Assembly (NCBI GenBank): GCA_963785755.1
Contig: CAWAXG010000047.1
Span: 79,031 to 143,030, forward strand
DNA from: JACCXG01 sp963785755
Lineage (GTDB): Bacteria; Acidobacteriota; Vicinamibacteria; Vicinamibacterales; 2-12-FULL-66-21
Direction: 5' to 3'
Length of the DNA stretch: 64,000 bases
In this document: positions 1-9,636 of the stretch, one piece after another
Numbering within the stretch: position 1 is the stretch's first letter
Layout: every line of letters starts with the position of its first letter
Translations under genes and position numbers: made by a program
The notes under the pieces: generated by a model
What the model was told of the DNA's origin: nothing
The model's input: the letters and a program-made list of their open reading frames with translations, nothing else
The model's database searches: none

Positions 1-764
1 CGGCTGGCACGTACAAAGTGACCGTCATGCCGCCGAAAGGACTCGCGCTGGCAGGACCGCCTTTGCCGCGGCAACAACATCATCCTCCTCCCCCCTGGTC
101 GGTGACGCTGACGAACCCTTCAGAGTGCGCCGAGGTGTGGACTTGGCCGCGAACTGACGCGCAGATCAGCGGTGTGTTGCTGAACTCGAACGACCGACCA
201 GCGGACGATGAAGCCATAGAACTGATAGCGGCTGACAATGCGACGCGCCGTGACAAGCAGATCCCGCACGTGTCGGTTCGCACCGACGCCGATGGACGAT
301 TCACGTTCGCATTCGTTGCGCCGGGCAGGTACCTGGTCGGGGTGAATCTCAAGAACCCTCCGCCCGCGTCCCAGGTCGATCACCGCTCGTATCACCCTGG
401 CGTTACGGATCCATCAACGGCCACAGTCGTCACCATCGATGCGGGTAGTCGATTTCAGCTCACGCCCTTCCAGTTACCGGAGTGGCCTCGGGACCGGCGC
501 TTTTCCGGAGTCGTCGTGTGGAGCGACGGCACTCCCGCACCCGATGCTCAATTGACGCTCACGGGCGCGAGTTTCGAACGGGTTCCGCTCGATGCCACAG
601 GACGGTTCAGCCTGACACTGCCGCTCGGCGCGCAGTTCACGTTGACGGCTCAGGCCAGTCGAATGGTGGATGGGCGACGCGTGAGCGGAAGGTCACCGTA
701 CCGCCAGATAGGGCGGCAGGACCGTGACGCCGAGATCACCGTCATCTTGAAGACCACGCCATGA
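1..764 (+). CDS. Partial secreted protein with carboxypeptidase-regulatory-like repeats
   Basis: The reading frame is already open at the left edge of the window (from base 3), so the start lies outside. What is visible is about 254 residues of beta-sandwich sequence. Two copies of a carboxypeptidase-regulatory/Cna-B-like unit can be read: one begins near ISGVLLNSNDRP and ends at TDADGRFTFAFVAPGRY, the other begins near FSGVVVWSDGTPAPDA and ends at DATGRFSLTLPLG. An earlier strand GTYKVTVMPP looks like the end of a third unit. Such repeats usually occur in exported or surface proteins, and no catalytic motif is visible. The stop overlaps the start of the next gene (ATGA), so the two are probably co-transcribed. 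Confidence 0.7.
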   Translation, partial: AGTYKVTVMPPKGLALAGPPLPRQQHHPPPPWSVTLTNPSECAEVWTWPRTDAQISGVLLNSNDRPADDEAIELIAADNATRRDKQIPHVSVRTDADGRFTFAFVAPGRYLVGVNLKNPPPASQVDHRSYHPGVTDPSTATVVTIDAGSRFQLTPFQLPEWPRDRRFSGVVVWSDGTPAPDAQLTLTGASFERVPLDATGRFSLTLPLGAQFTLTAQASRMVDGRRVSGRSPYRQIGRQDRDAEITVILKTTP

Positions 765-2587
765 GAAAGATCGCGGCCGCGTTCGTCTTGACGGCGCTGG
801 TTGCGCCAATCAACGCTCAACAGGCGGCAATCCGCTGGGAGCCTGCCCGCGGGCCGCGCGTCGCACAGCAGACGCAAGTCATTGCTGACCGAGGGCGTCT
901 GCTCCTCGTCGGTACTACTGGCCAATGGTGGCGATCACCAGATCGCGGCAAGACCTGGAAGTCGCCTGACGAACGAACGCCGCAACCCTGGATTGTGTCC
1001 GCGAACCAGCGGACGCTATTTGGCGACGCAATGGACGGAGTTCTTCGCTCGAGCGACATGGGTGATTCATGGACCCGTTGCGGCCCCGTGCCGGTGAATC
1101 GCAAGACTGGAAACCAGGTCTCCAGCATCGCCGCTGATGAGAGGCGCGTGTACCTATCGATCTTCAGAATCGGTCTTTTCCGGTCCGATGATCAATGCGC
1201 CACCTGGATCCAACTCGAAACGCCGTGGAAGCTCGAGTTTCCTCCGAGCGTGACGTACGCGAACGGGTCGCGGGTGATTGTGCGTGCGGTCGGAGGCCCG
1301 TTTCTCTCGGTTGATGCCGGCACGACCTGGACACCGTTCGGAAGGACGCTCCCTGATCCGCTCGCGTTTACGAGTGGCTGCAATGGGGTGATTCTCGCAG
1401 GCACTGGACGCGGCGTTTTTGCGTCTCGCGACGACGGACGGTCGTGGGCGCCGCTCGGGTTGGAGGGTCGTTGGGTGCCCGCCGTGGCCGCACCTCGCTG
1501 TGATGAAGTCTTTGCCGTCGTTCAGGACGCAGGCCTCTGGACGCACTCCGTGTTCAGGTCCCGAGACGGAGGCGCCAGTTGGGTGACGGTGAATGAAGGG
1601 TTGACCGGCCACCCGATCAACGACCTGACGACGGATGAAGAGGGGACGACGTACGCGGCCGGCTCGTCCGGTGCCTTTCAGTGGTCGAACAATGAATGGC
1701 ACCAGATCGGACCAGCCGACATCACCGTCACCAGCGTGGTTGCTGCTCCATGGGGAGATGCGTTCGCCGCTGCCGGATGGATGGGGCTGTTTGGGTCGCG
1801 TGCGAGCAGCGAGCCCTGGCGCAAACTGTTAGTCGGTCACGATGCGCATGTAAGTCAACACTCCCCGCCCGGCAGCGGAGTCGTCTCTGTCATCTTCGTC
1901 ACGCCCAAAGCCGACATTCTCGCGGCAACCCAAGGCGGCGTCCTGCGATCCCGCGATCGCGGTCGAACATGGCGCTTCGTGGGTCTGAGTCAGACCGTCC
2001 ATTCCTTTGTCTCGACCGCCAACGGCGGTCTTCTGGCAGGAACTGAAAACGGCATCTTCCGCTCGGCCGACGATGGCGAGACCTGGATTGAGCGTTCGAT
2101 AGGGCTCACCGCGTTTCGAATCTACTGTCTTGCCGTTGCACCAGATGGAACCATTTACGCCGGCACATGGGCTGGCCCGGTGTTTCGTTCAACCGACGGC
2201 GGGGACCGCTGGCGTCCAATGGGGGGTGGGGGCAATCCGGTGCACGCCCTTGTGGCCTTGAGAAATGGCGACGTGCTCGCTGGTGCCCATGGGGGGCTGT
2301 CCCGATGGAGCCGAGGCAGCCAATCGTGGCAGCCAATCCCGCTGCCGACGCAACGACGTACGTCCGTCGTCCGTGCGCTCATGCAAGACAAGCAGGGGTT
2401 CATATTAGCCGGTACCGAAGGTGACGGAGTATTCGCCTCTTTCGACGACGGTGCCATTTGGCACGCAGCGAATGAGGGACTGACGATCAACCGCGTGTAT
2501 TCATTGGGCGTCGATGGCCAGGGGCGACCCATGGCTGGGACCTCGGCGGGTGTCTTCCAAGCGTCGAACCGGCCGGCGCGAAGGTAG
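761..2587 (+). CDS. Exported sialidase/sortilin-type beta-propeller protein with Asp-box (BNR) repeats
   Basis: 608 residues with an N-terminal signal peptide (MRKIAAAFVLTALVAPINAQ). The mature part contains about ten Asp-box repeats of the form S-x-D-x-G-x-x-W, for example RSPDRGKTW, RSSDMGDSW, ASRDDGRSW, FRSRDGGASW, RSRDRGRTW, FRSADDGETW and FRSTDGGDRW. They are spaced as in the seven- and ten-bladed propellers of sialidase, YCF48 and sortilin-like proteins. The catalytic residues of true sialidases are not evident, so this is more likely a binding or structural propeller than a glycosidase. It overlaps the preceding beta-sandwich gene by four bases, which suggests that both exported proteins are made together. 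Confidence 0.8.
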   Translation: MRKIAAAFVLTALVAPINAQQAAIRWEPARGPRVAQQTQVIADRGRLLLVGTTGQWWRSPDRGKTWKSPDERTPQPWIVSANQRTLFGDAMDGVLRSSDMGDSWTRCGPVPVNRKTGNQVSSIAADERRVYLSIFRIGLFRSDDQCATWIQLETPWKLEFPPSVTYANGSRVIVRAVGGPFLSVDAGTTWTPFGRTLPDPLAFTSGCNGVILAGTGRGVFASRDDGRSWAPLGLEGRWVPAVAAPRCDEVFAVVQDAGLWTHSVFRSRDGGASWVTVNEGLTGHPINDLTTDEEGTTYAAGSSGAFQWSNNEWHQIGPADITVTSVVAAPWGDAFAAAGWMGLFGSRASSEPWRKLLVGHDAHVSQHSPPGSGVVSVIFVTPKADILAATQGGVLRSRDRGRTWRFVGLSQTVHSFVSTANGGLLAGTENGIFRSADDGETWIERSIGLTAFRIYCLAVAPDGTIYAGTWAGPVFRSTDGGDRWRPMGGGGNPVHALVALRNGDVLAGAHGGLSRWSRGSQSWQPIPLPTQRRTSVVRALMQDKQGFILAGTEGDGVFASFDDGAIWHAANEGLTINRVYSLGVDGQGRPMAGTSAGVFQASNRPARR

Positions 2588-2798
2588 GGGCCATCGCTCA
2601 GCGCGGCCGTACAACCGAAGAGGGCCGGCCAAATCTGCTCGATGCCCGCAAGCGTCGCCATTCGACCAAACCGCCACAAGCGCCCCTTCTCATCGTCGCG
2701 GATCTTCGCTGCGCTATGCTGCAACCGTCACTGCGATAGCGGAGCAATAGACGGATCCAGGCTGTCGCTGATTGGGCCACCAGTGGCATGCGACTTCT

Positions 2799-3152
2799 AT
2801 GCGCATACGTGGAATTCGACTTCCGGACGGGGAAACCTTCCCCTGCTCGCGCCAGCGAATCAAGGAGCTGTTTGCGGATACCGACCTCGCGTGGGTATCG
2901 TTCGGATCTCCGATCCGCTCATTTAGGTTCGACAGTCAGGTTTCCCATCGTCCGAGACTAATCGGACCTGTCGTTGCATCGTTGGCCATAAGCCGGGAAT
3001 GCCAGGCGCACCTGTGTCTATATGCTATCCCCAGCACGGCGTACCCTGTGGGCTGCGGTCAGGAATGCGCTGGCCTGATACCGCGTTGCGTTCGGATCGT
3101 CCGCAGCACCCGCAATTCCGGTCAGGAAATACTCGGCCTCTGCGATCTTTAA
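2799..3152 (+). CDS. Hypothetical protein, 117 aa, uncertain
   Basis: An open frame starting MRIRGIRLPDGETFPCSRQR with a plausible globular composition over its first 80 residues (IKELFADTDLAWVSFGS, then GPVVASLAISRECQAHLCLY). The tail after about residue 85 is cysteine- and arginine-rich and looks less protein-like, so the gene may be truncated. No family is recognised and no good ribosome-binding site is seen. It sits in the decayed, more AT-rich stretch upstream of an integrase remnant, so it may be a cargo remnant. Confidence 0.35.
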   Translation: MRIRGIRLPDGETFPCSRQRIKELFADTDLAWVSFGSPIRSFRFDSQVSHRPRLIGPVVASLAISRECQAHLCLYAIPSTAYPVGCGQECAGLIPRCVRIVRSTRNSGQEILGLCDL

Positions 3153-3174
3153 CTCTTCGTGCACGTCCGGCCTC

Positions 3175-3186
3175 GGTTCGAATCCC
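3175..3186 (+). other. tRNA T-loop-like motif, possible attachment-site remnant
   Basis: The sequence GGTTCGAATCCC matches the T-loop consensus of a tRNA, but the flanking bases do not form a full T-stem or an acceptor stem, so this is not a functional tRNA. Its interest is position: it lies 27 bases beyond the 3' end of an integrase remnant, where elements that insert into tRNA 3' ends leave their junction. Chance occurrence is possible. Confidence 0.25.
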
Positions 3187-3212
3187 TACCTCGCGATCAA
3201 CACGCTAGTTAA

Positions 3213-3570
3213 TTAATGCGTCACCACTTCAGCCGATTCTGCTGGAGCGGTGAGTCCCAGATTGTCACATTTAGCTTCCGTGCGGGAATTGTCTGCTGAT
3301 TCGCGGCGATGTGCTTCGGCAAGCTGGCGCTCGTGTTCTTCCTTCCGCTCAATGGCCAGCCCGAGCGCCTTTGCGATCGATTGCAGGTACGTCGAGGTTT
3401 GGCTGATAAGGTTTGGCTGATATTCGCGTGCCCGAGCAGGTCCCGCGCCTCGATCAGTGATGAGCCTGTTTGAGGACGCGGCGAGCGAACTCGCGGCGCA
3501 GGTCGTGGAAGTGCAGATTGATCTCCCGATCGCGAGCATCGCTCCATCGTGGATCGAAGTTGTCGAACAT
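3213..3570 (-). pseudogene. Tyrosine recombinase/phage-type integrase, C-terminal remnant with two frameshifts
   Basis: Reading the minus strand through two frame changes gives the catalytic end of a tyrosine recombinase. It starts MFDNFDPRWSDARDREINL, continues HFHDLRREFA (the H-x-x-R box), then ARDLLGHANISQT (the second-histidine box) and STYLQSIAKALGLA, where the tyrosine is the expected nucleophile. The first frame change is near 3455. The second is explained exactly by a 14-bp tandem duplication at 3395-3422. The N-terminal DNA-binding half is absent. This was once the integrase of a mobile element and is now inactive. Confidence 0.75.
3395..3422. repeat. 14-bp perfect tandem duplication inside the integrase remnant
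   Basis: AGGTTTGGCTGATA occurs twice back to back (3395-3408 and 3409-3422). Removing one copy restores the reading frame through ANISQT-STYLQ of the integrase, so the duplication is the frameshifting lesion. It is not a homopolymer error. Confidence 0.85.
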
Positions 3571-3751
3571 GGTTCGCCTCCTGAGATAGGACGGCGACGA
3601 CCTCTCTCGGAGGCGAGTATCGAACGACCGCGATCGTGCCGCAATTGCCGCTCGGGCGGTGAACGAGCACGTTGGGTGGTGTCCGACTCTGTCGCGGGTG
3701 CGCAGCCCGCACCGGATAACGTCTCGTCTGCCATCGGCTACACTGGCCGGA

Positions 3752-3940
3752 GTGCGAACTTGCGGATTCTGCGGTTGCTCCGGCGTGAATCAAGAACACG
3801 TGTGGCCCCGATTGGCTGCGAAGGGTCATCTCGATCCGTCTCGGGCGAGGAACGGGCGCAACGCGGGAAAGGTGTCGGAGAACTGTGAGCGGTGGCGGGT
3901 TCGTCGGCCGGAATTCGGGTCGCCGGGGCGGGCGTCATGA
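3752..3940 (+). pseudogene. Possible HNH-nuclease-like fragment
   Basis: A short frame from a GTG reads VRTCGFCGCSGVNQEHVWPR, then loses similarity and ends after about 62 residues. The C-x-x-C followed by an EHVWP element resembles the first zinc/HNH segment of some HNH endonucleases. No second CxxC or HNH core follows, so at best it is a fragment. It lies beside the integrase remnant and may be another leftover of the same element. Confidence 0.25.
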
Positions 3941-4135
3941 CGTCCCCCGGCGACAAGAACATTCGATTCGGAGCAGTCGAGCAGGGGTAGGATGTGGCTA
4001 GTCTGTGGAAGCCACATCGGAGATATCGGGTAAAGCAGATACACTTCGGCGCGATTCGAAACTGGCGGCAGCTGCTCGCCTCCGGACGCTGACCAGTACA
4101 CGAGAACGCGTAAACTGGCGCATCCCACGACCATC

Positions 4136-7021
4136 ATGCGGCCCGAGCGCTGGCGGCAAATCGAAGATCTCTACCATGCGGCACTGCAGGTTGAGCCGGA
4201 ACAGCGAGCCGCGTTTCTGGACAACGCCTGTTTGCCCGATTCAGATTTGAAGCGAGAAGTCGAGTCACTTCTCAGTCAGGGCCAGTCGACTTCACAGGGC
4301 CCACTCGACAGGCCTGCCTGGGAAAACCGTGCTGATTTGCTGGTCGACTCGATCACGTCGTGGTTACCAGCGGGCCTGCAGGTAGGACCATACAGAATCG
4401 AAGCGCCGCTCGGCGCCGGCGGCATGGGCGTCGTGTACAAAGCCCTCGATACGAAGCTCAATCGTCCCGTCGCTATCAAGTTTGTTTCCGATCCCGTCAC
4501 GAATGCCACCACACGCCATCGATTTCAGCTCGAAGCGCAAATGGCATCCTCGCTCAACCATCCGCACATCGTGACGGTTCACGATGCGGGCGACTTCGCC
4601 GAGCGGCAATACCTGGTCACGGAGTTCATCGATGGTGTCACTCTCAAAGAATGGGCACAGGCGGAAACTCGGAGATGGCAGCAGAGCGTCGAGCTGCTCA
4701 CAGGCGTCGCGGACGGGCTGGCGACAGCGCACGCGGCCGGCATCCTGCATCGTGACGTCAAACCGGCCAACATCCTCGTCGCCAAGAATGGTTACGCAAA
4801 ATTGGCCGATTTCGGATTGGCGAAGTTTCAAGATCCGACCGGGCGGGGAACGGAGCCAAGGACAGTTGACGGCCTCACACGCCCGGGAATGATTCTCGGC
4901 ACCATAGATTACATGTCGCCCGAACAAGCGTCGGGAAGACCACTCGATGCGCGCAGCGACATCTTTTCGTTCGGAGCAGTGCTGTATCAATTGCTCGCCG
5001 GTAAACAACCGTTTCGTGGCGAAACGGATCTTGATGTACTGCAGGCCATCGCTCATACCACTCCCGATCCTTTAGGCGAGGCCATTCCATTGCCGCTGCG
5101 GACGATCGTGGAGAAGATGCTGGAAAAGGACGTCGCGAAGCGCTACCAGTCCATGCGGGATGTTGTACTGGATTTGAAACGCGTCCCTCGTCAGATGTCG
5201 CTCCCGCATGCTTCGGATCGCGTACGGACAGAATGTCGGCCCGCCGATCATACGGCTGGCGCGTTCTCGTTGCCGGGGCCGTCGTTCTACTCGTTGTTGC
5301 GTCAATTATTCTCTGGCAGCTCCGGCGAGCCGATTACTTCTGGCGAAACCCATTGGCAGACGCTGAAACCGAGCGCCTGACCGATTTCCAAGGGGACGAG
5401 ATCGATGCGGCGATCTCGCCGGACGGAAGATTCATGGCTTTTCTGTCCGATCGCGCCGGACCGTTTGATGTTTGGCTCAACCAGATCGGCACGCGACAAT
5501 TTTATCAACGTCACACAGGGCAAGATTCCGACGACGGTTCCCGCTGTGATTCGCAGAGTTGGTTTCACCGGCGATAGCAATCAACATCTGGATTTCGGAA
5601 GGTCAGGGCTCCGGTCCCTATACGACTCCTGCTGGCGTCGGTAGTTGGGCGGCGATCCGCGTCCCTTTCTTGGCTGACGCCATGGAGCCGGCGTGGTCGC
5701 CCGATGGAACCATGCTGGCCTATCACACCTCCGAACCCGGGTGATCCGATCTTTGTTGCGGATCGCAGCGGTCGTAAGTCCGAGAACGTATTTTCGCCCC
5801 AGAGCCTCAGACTCATTGTCACCATCTCACCTGGTCGCCAGACGGCCGTTTTATCTATTTCGTCAAAGGGCTTTCCGACCACTGAGGAAATGGATATCTG
5901 GCGAATCGCGGCTTCTCCGCCTGGGTTGGCCGAACCTGAGCGAGTCACAACGCACAATGCGATGGTCTCCTACCTCGGGTGGCTCGACGGGCGCACGTTG
6001 ATTTACGCGGGTACCGCGCAAGACGGCTCCGGGCAATGGTTGTACACATTGGATGTCGAACGCCGTGTCCCGCACCGGGTGAGTTCGGGAATCACGGAAC
6101 AGTATGTGTCGGTTGCTGTCGACACCACCCAACCCCGCCGCCTGATCGCCTCGGTAGCAATACCGACTTCCAGCCTCTGGACTGTGCCGATCTCAAATCG
6201 GATTCAGAGTGAAGCGGACGTTACTCGCCTCCCCATCCCAAATGCTCGCGCACTCAGTCCGCGCGCCGCCTCCGACTATTTGTTGTTTCTCTCGTCGCGA
6301 GGGGCGGGCGGCGACGGGCTGTGGAAGTTGAAAGACAACGCTGTTGCCGAATTGTGGAAGGGAACCGAAGGAGGCGTTGATCGCGGCGCCGGCCATCTCC
6401 AGAGATGGCATGCGAATTTGCTTTTCATACCGTACGCAGGGACGCTCACATCTGTATCTGATGAACTCCGACGGGCTGAACGTACGGCTCCTCACGGATT
6501 CATTCGATGTGCGGAGCCCGGCATCGTGGTCTCCCGATGGCAAGTGGGTCGTGGTCGCCGGCAATGACGGACAGGGCACGTATGTGTTCAAGGTGTCGGT
6601 TGAAGACGGAGCTGCAATTCGCCTGACCGACACGGTTTCGTATAACCCGGTGTGGTCCCCGAATGGACAAATCATCGTCTATTCAGAACCGCTGCAAGGG
6701 TCGACGTTCCTGACAAAGGCGATCACGCCCGACAAAATACCCGTTCCACTGCCCGACATCCGGGTCTCCTATGTCATGGGCACACCATACAGATTCGTTC
6801 CCGATGGTACCGAACTCATTTTCGTCAAGGAGGGTCCTTTCATAGGCGGTGCTCGAAATTTCTACGCGGTCAACCTGCACACCGGTCAGGAACGACAACT
6901 GACAGATCTCAAGACCAGCGTTCAGATGCGGACCTTTGATGTCATGCCCGACGGCAAGCAGATCGTGTTCGATCGCCTCCGCCAAAATTCGGACATTGCA
7001 ATGATCGACCTTCCCCGTTGA
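4136..7021 (+). pseudogene. Serine/threonine protein kinase with C-terminal PD40 propeller, broken by about five frameshifts
   Basis: The first 414 residues (4136-5380) are intact. A helical N-terminus (MRPERWRQIEDLYHAALQ) precedes a complete kinase domain with glycine loop GAGGMGVVY, VAIKF lysine, HRDVKPANILV catalytic loop, DFGLAKF, and GTIDYMSPEQAS. The frame then shifts near 5230 into a transmembrane segment (VLVAGAVVLLVVASIILW) and a WD40-like PD40 propeller. That propeller continues through changes near 5495, 5580, 5738 and 6372 to the end (DIAMIDLPR) at 7021. Recurrent SPDGR and SWSPDGKW turns mark the propeller. The kinase portion could still be expressed as a truncated cytoplasmic kinase. 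The partner sigma-factor gene, convergent three bases away, is also broken. Confidence 0.85.
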
Positions 7022-7023
7022 CT

Positions 7024-7625
7024 TCAACGCGTCGGGCGTTCAGCTTTCCTGAGTTCACGCATCATCCAGGCCCTGGCAAGCTTCCAGTCGCGCATGACAG
7101 TTTGAGGTGACACTTTCAACGCCTCGGCTGTCTCTTCGACACTCAAGCCGCCGAAGAATCGCAATTCGATCACCCGGGCTTTGCGCGAATCCATCTGTGC
7201 CAACACCTCAAGAGCGTCATCGATATCAATCAATTCGCGGTCGCGAATCGACGAGACGTCGGGAAGCTTGTCGAAATCGAACGCCGACGAATGAGTTCAC
7301 CCGCTGCGCCAGGCCGGCACGTTTCACCGACGTTCGTGCGCGAGCAGCGTCCACGAGGATCCGCCGCATCATCTGAGCGGCGACGGCGAAAAAATGCGCG
7401 CGATCGTGCCAGGTCACATCATGAATGTTGACGAGACGAAGATACACCTCGTTGACGAGCGCCGTGGGCTGTAACGTGTTGTCCGGCCGACTCGTTCCTC
7501 ATGTATCGACGGGCGGTCTTTCGCAACTCGTTGTAGACCGCCGGCATCAGCTCCTCAAGCGCCGCGTCGTCACCGCCGGCCCACGCCTTCAACAACCCGG
7601 TGATTTGGGATCGCGCCCGCGTCAT
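7024..7625 (-). pseudogene. ECF-type RNA polymerase sigma factor, two frameshifts
   Basis: Three overlapping minus-strand frames add up to one ECF sigma factor of the acidobacterial/planctomycete type. Region 2 starts MTRARSQITGLLKAWAGGDD and continues PAVYNELRKTARRYMRNES. The middle reads LVNEVYLRLVNIHDVTWHDR and AHFFAVAAQMMRRILVD. Region 4 is DSRKARVIELRFFGGLSVEE, then SPQTVMRDWKLARAWM. The first shift looks like one extra A near 7475 (GGACAACACG where GGACACACG would restore frame). The second lies near 7285. Sigma factors of this type commonly pair with Ser/Thr kinases, so loss here matches the decay of the neighbouring kinase. Confidence 0.8.
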
Positions 7626-7761
7626 AGAAAAAAGGCTCGAGACATTGTAGTTCTGCGGCCGATTTTACGCTTACCTGATGGGCAGGCGCACATGAGTTCG
7701 CCGATGCTCCCGACAAACGGACAGGAGTAACGAATCATGACAGAGACTGACCTGTCTGACG

Positions 7762-8982
7762 GTGCTGCTCTCGGCGCTCTTCAGGTGCGAGCTCTACGCA
7801 CAGAATGTCGTGACGGACTGGGCGACGATCGTTCAACCGCCGCTCAATACGCCTGCAAAGACACCCGCGGTTCAGAACATCCTTCGCGCGATGGTTCACA
7901 TCGCTGTCTACGATGCCGTGGTCGCGATTGAGGGCGGCTACGAGCCCTTTGCCGCCGCAATCTCGGCTCCAGCCGGCTCGGATGTTCGAGCCGCGGCGGC
8001 CACCGCGGCGTACCTCACAGCCCGGGCGCGCGTGGCGGCGCCGCAGATTCCAGTGCTGGATGCCGCGTTCAACACCTACATGGCGGCCATCCCCGACGGC
8101 CAGGCAAAAAGCGACGGCATTCATGTTGGTCAGCAGGCCGCCGCCGCGCTCCTCGCTCTGCGTGCGAATGATGGCATGAGCAATGTCGTGCTCTATGCCT
8201 GCAGCTCGAATCCAGCGCAGCCGGGTGAATTCGAACCCGATCTTGGTTGCAATACGCAGCCTGCTGCCGTGAATGTGGGCCAGATCCGGCCCTTCACGTT
8301 GAACTCCGCTGACCAGTTCCGGCCGGACGGTCCCGACCCGCTGACGTCGATCGCATATGTCGACGACTTCATCGAGACTCGTGATTTCGGCCGTTCCGAC
8401 AGTGCCGTACGCACACCGGAACAAACCGATATTGCCTACTTCTGGCAGGCTGCGAATATCCACCAGGGGTTGGTCGATTTGGCTATCAAACGCGGCCTCG
8501 ACATCCGGCAAACAGCCCGCTTTTTCGCCGTCGTGTACACGGCGTCAGCCGACGCCAACATCGCCGGCTACGAAGCCAAGTACTTCTACCGCTTGTGGCG
8601 GCCTCGGACAGCTATCCCACGTGCCGACACCGACGGCAACCCTGATACCGACGCCGATCCGACCTGGACTCCGTTGATCTCGGTCAACCATCCTGAATAC
8701 CCTTCGGCTCACTCCTACTCATCAACGGCCCAGATGGATTCGATCGCAAGGGTCCTCGGTACAAATAAGGTCACGTGGACTCTGACCGCCAGCCGAACGG
8801 TCATTCCCCAGTTGGTCCGAACCGAGCGGACGTACTCCGATCTCAACGCGCTCATGCGCGAGATTTACGATGCTCGGGTCTGGGCCGGGCTGCATTGGCG
8901 CCACTCCATGATGCATGGGGCGCAGATCGGCCGGAAAATCGCCAAACATGTTTGGGACAACTTTTTCCGGCCAACACCGTGA
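7762..8982 (+). CDS. Vanadium-dependent haloperoxidase-like exported protein (PAP2 superfamily)
   Basis: 406 residues from a GTG, nearly all helical. The C-terminal half carries the vanadate/phosphate-binding signatures of vanadium haloperoxidases and PAP2 acid phosphatases: KYFYRLWRPRTAI, then NHPEYPSAHSYSS (the PSGHS-like box), then WAGLHWRHSMMHG with the final Arg and His. The start is uncertain. An AGGAG and ATG sit at 7722-7739, but that ATG is one base out of frame. In the correct frame the upstream codons read RLTCLTVLLSALFRCELYAQ, a plausible signal peptide, so a one-base indel near 7740 may have separated the true start. Substrate cannot be deduced. Confidence 0.8.
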   Translation: MLLSALFRCELYAQNVVTDWATIVQPPLNTPAKTPAVQNILRAMVHIAVYDAVVAIEGGYEPFAAAISAPAGSDVRAAAATAAYLTARARVAAPQIPVLDAAFNTYMAAIPDGQAKSDGIHVGQQAAAALLALRANDGMSNVVLYACSSNPAQPGEFEPDLGCNTQPAAVNVGQIRPFTLNSADQFRPDGPDPLTSIAYVDDFIETRDFGRSDSAVRTPEQTDIAYFWQAANIHQGLVDLAIKRGLDIRQTARFFAVVYTASADANIAGYEAKYFYRLWRPRTAIPRADTDGNPDTDADPTWTPLISVNHPEYPSAHSYSSTAQMDSIARVLGTNKVTWTLTASRTVIPQLVRTERTYSDLNALMREIYDARVWAGLHWRHSMMHGAQIGRKIAKHVWDNFFRPTP

Positions 8983-8995
8983 TTAGTTCGATAGT

Positions 8996-9030
8996 GAAGC
9001 CTCCACACCGCACGCCGGTGTGGAGGCTTC
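8996..9030. terminator. Strong hairpin after the haloperoxidase-like gene
   Basis: GAAGCCTCCACACCG and CGGTGTGGAGGCTTC form a perfect 15-bp stem around a 5-nt loop (CACGC), 13 bases after the stop codon at 8982. No clear T-run follows, so it may act as a processing or stability hairpin as well as a terminator. Confidence 0.7.
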
Positions 9031-9046
9031 AACCTGCGCAGAAGAA

Positions 9047-9295
9047 ATGAACGGCCGATCCGTGGTCGGCCGTGATCTCATCGTCGGGACTGTGGTCGGG
9101 GCATTGACCGTCGGCCTCATGTGGCTTGGCTACGGGGAAGGCGCTTGGCATGAACGTCGATGCGAACCAGCGATTCCGCCAACCGATCGAGTCCCTTCGC
9201 CAGCCTGGCTGATGGAGGGGTGGCACTGGAACCTGGAGAGTTGTCGATCCGTGCTCGAGAGGCTGTCTTGGATTGAACAGGCGGCCACCCGGTAG
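9047..9295 (+). CDS. Small hypothetical membrane protein, 82 aa
   Basis: The frame reads MNGRSVVGRDLIVGTVVGAL, then a hydrophobic stretch that can span the membrane once, then a polar tail containing WLMEGWHWNLESCRSVLERL. I do not recognise the family; it may be the N-terminal fragment of a longer membrane protein. I chose the ATG at 9047 because the only earlier in-frame start lies inside the hairpin that terminates the previous gene. The spacing to neighbours does not suggest an operon. Confidence 0.35.
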   Translation: MNGRSVVGRDLIVGTVVGALTVGLMWLGYGEGAWHERRCEPAIPPTDRVPSPAWLMEGWHWNLESCRSVLERLSWIEQAATR

Positions 9296-9432
9296 AGAGC
9301 TACAGTCTCACCATGGATGTCCGTCGCTGCTAACGGCCCGGAGACGGATTGCGCGTGGTCGTGCGCAGCTGAGGATGCGCGCCACGCCGGCGAGGCCGCC
9401 CGGGTGGGGGCCGAGGATGCGCTCGGCAGCCG

Positions 9433-9576
9433 ATGATGCTCGGCACGCGACCATCGACGCCGGGCGCTGTCACCGCCGAAGCCCTCAGCGCGAATCTCGA
9501 ACAAATGAAATCCGTCGAGCAGTTGCGCCGCGTCTATCGCGATCTGAAGGACCTGAAAAACCCGGACTCCAACTAG
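9433..9576 (+). CDS. Small helical ORF upstream of ftsH, 47 aa, uncertain
   Basis: The second half (LSANLEQMKSVEQLRRVYRD, then LKDLKNPDSN) is an amphipathic, strongly helical sequence with protein-like composition, whereas the first 15 residues are not informative. It ends 60 bases before ftsH on the same strand. It could be a genuine small protein or the 3' remnant of a longer lost gene. Confidence 0.25.
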   Translation: MMLGTRPSTPGAVTAEALSANLEQMKSVEQLRRVYRDLKDLKNPDSN

Positions 9577-9636
9577 GCGCCATTCGCGCCACCAGGGCGC
9601 GACACGATCGGTCGGCGCGACGTGAGCACATGAAGC

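Noticed and set aside
3100..3195. Complete tRNA gene
   Set aside because: Only the T-loop motif fits; no matching T-stem, anticodon arm or acceptor stem could be built.
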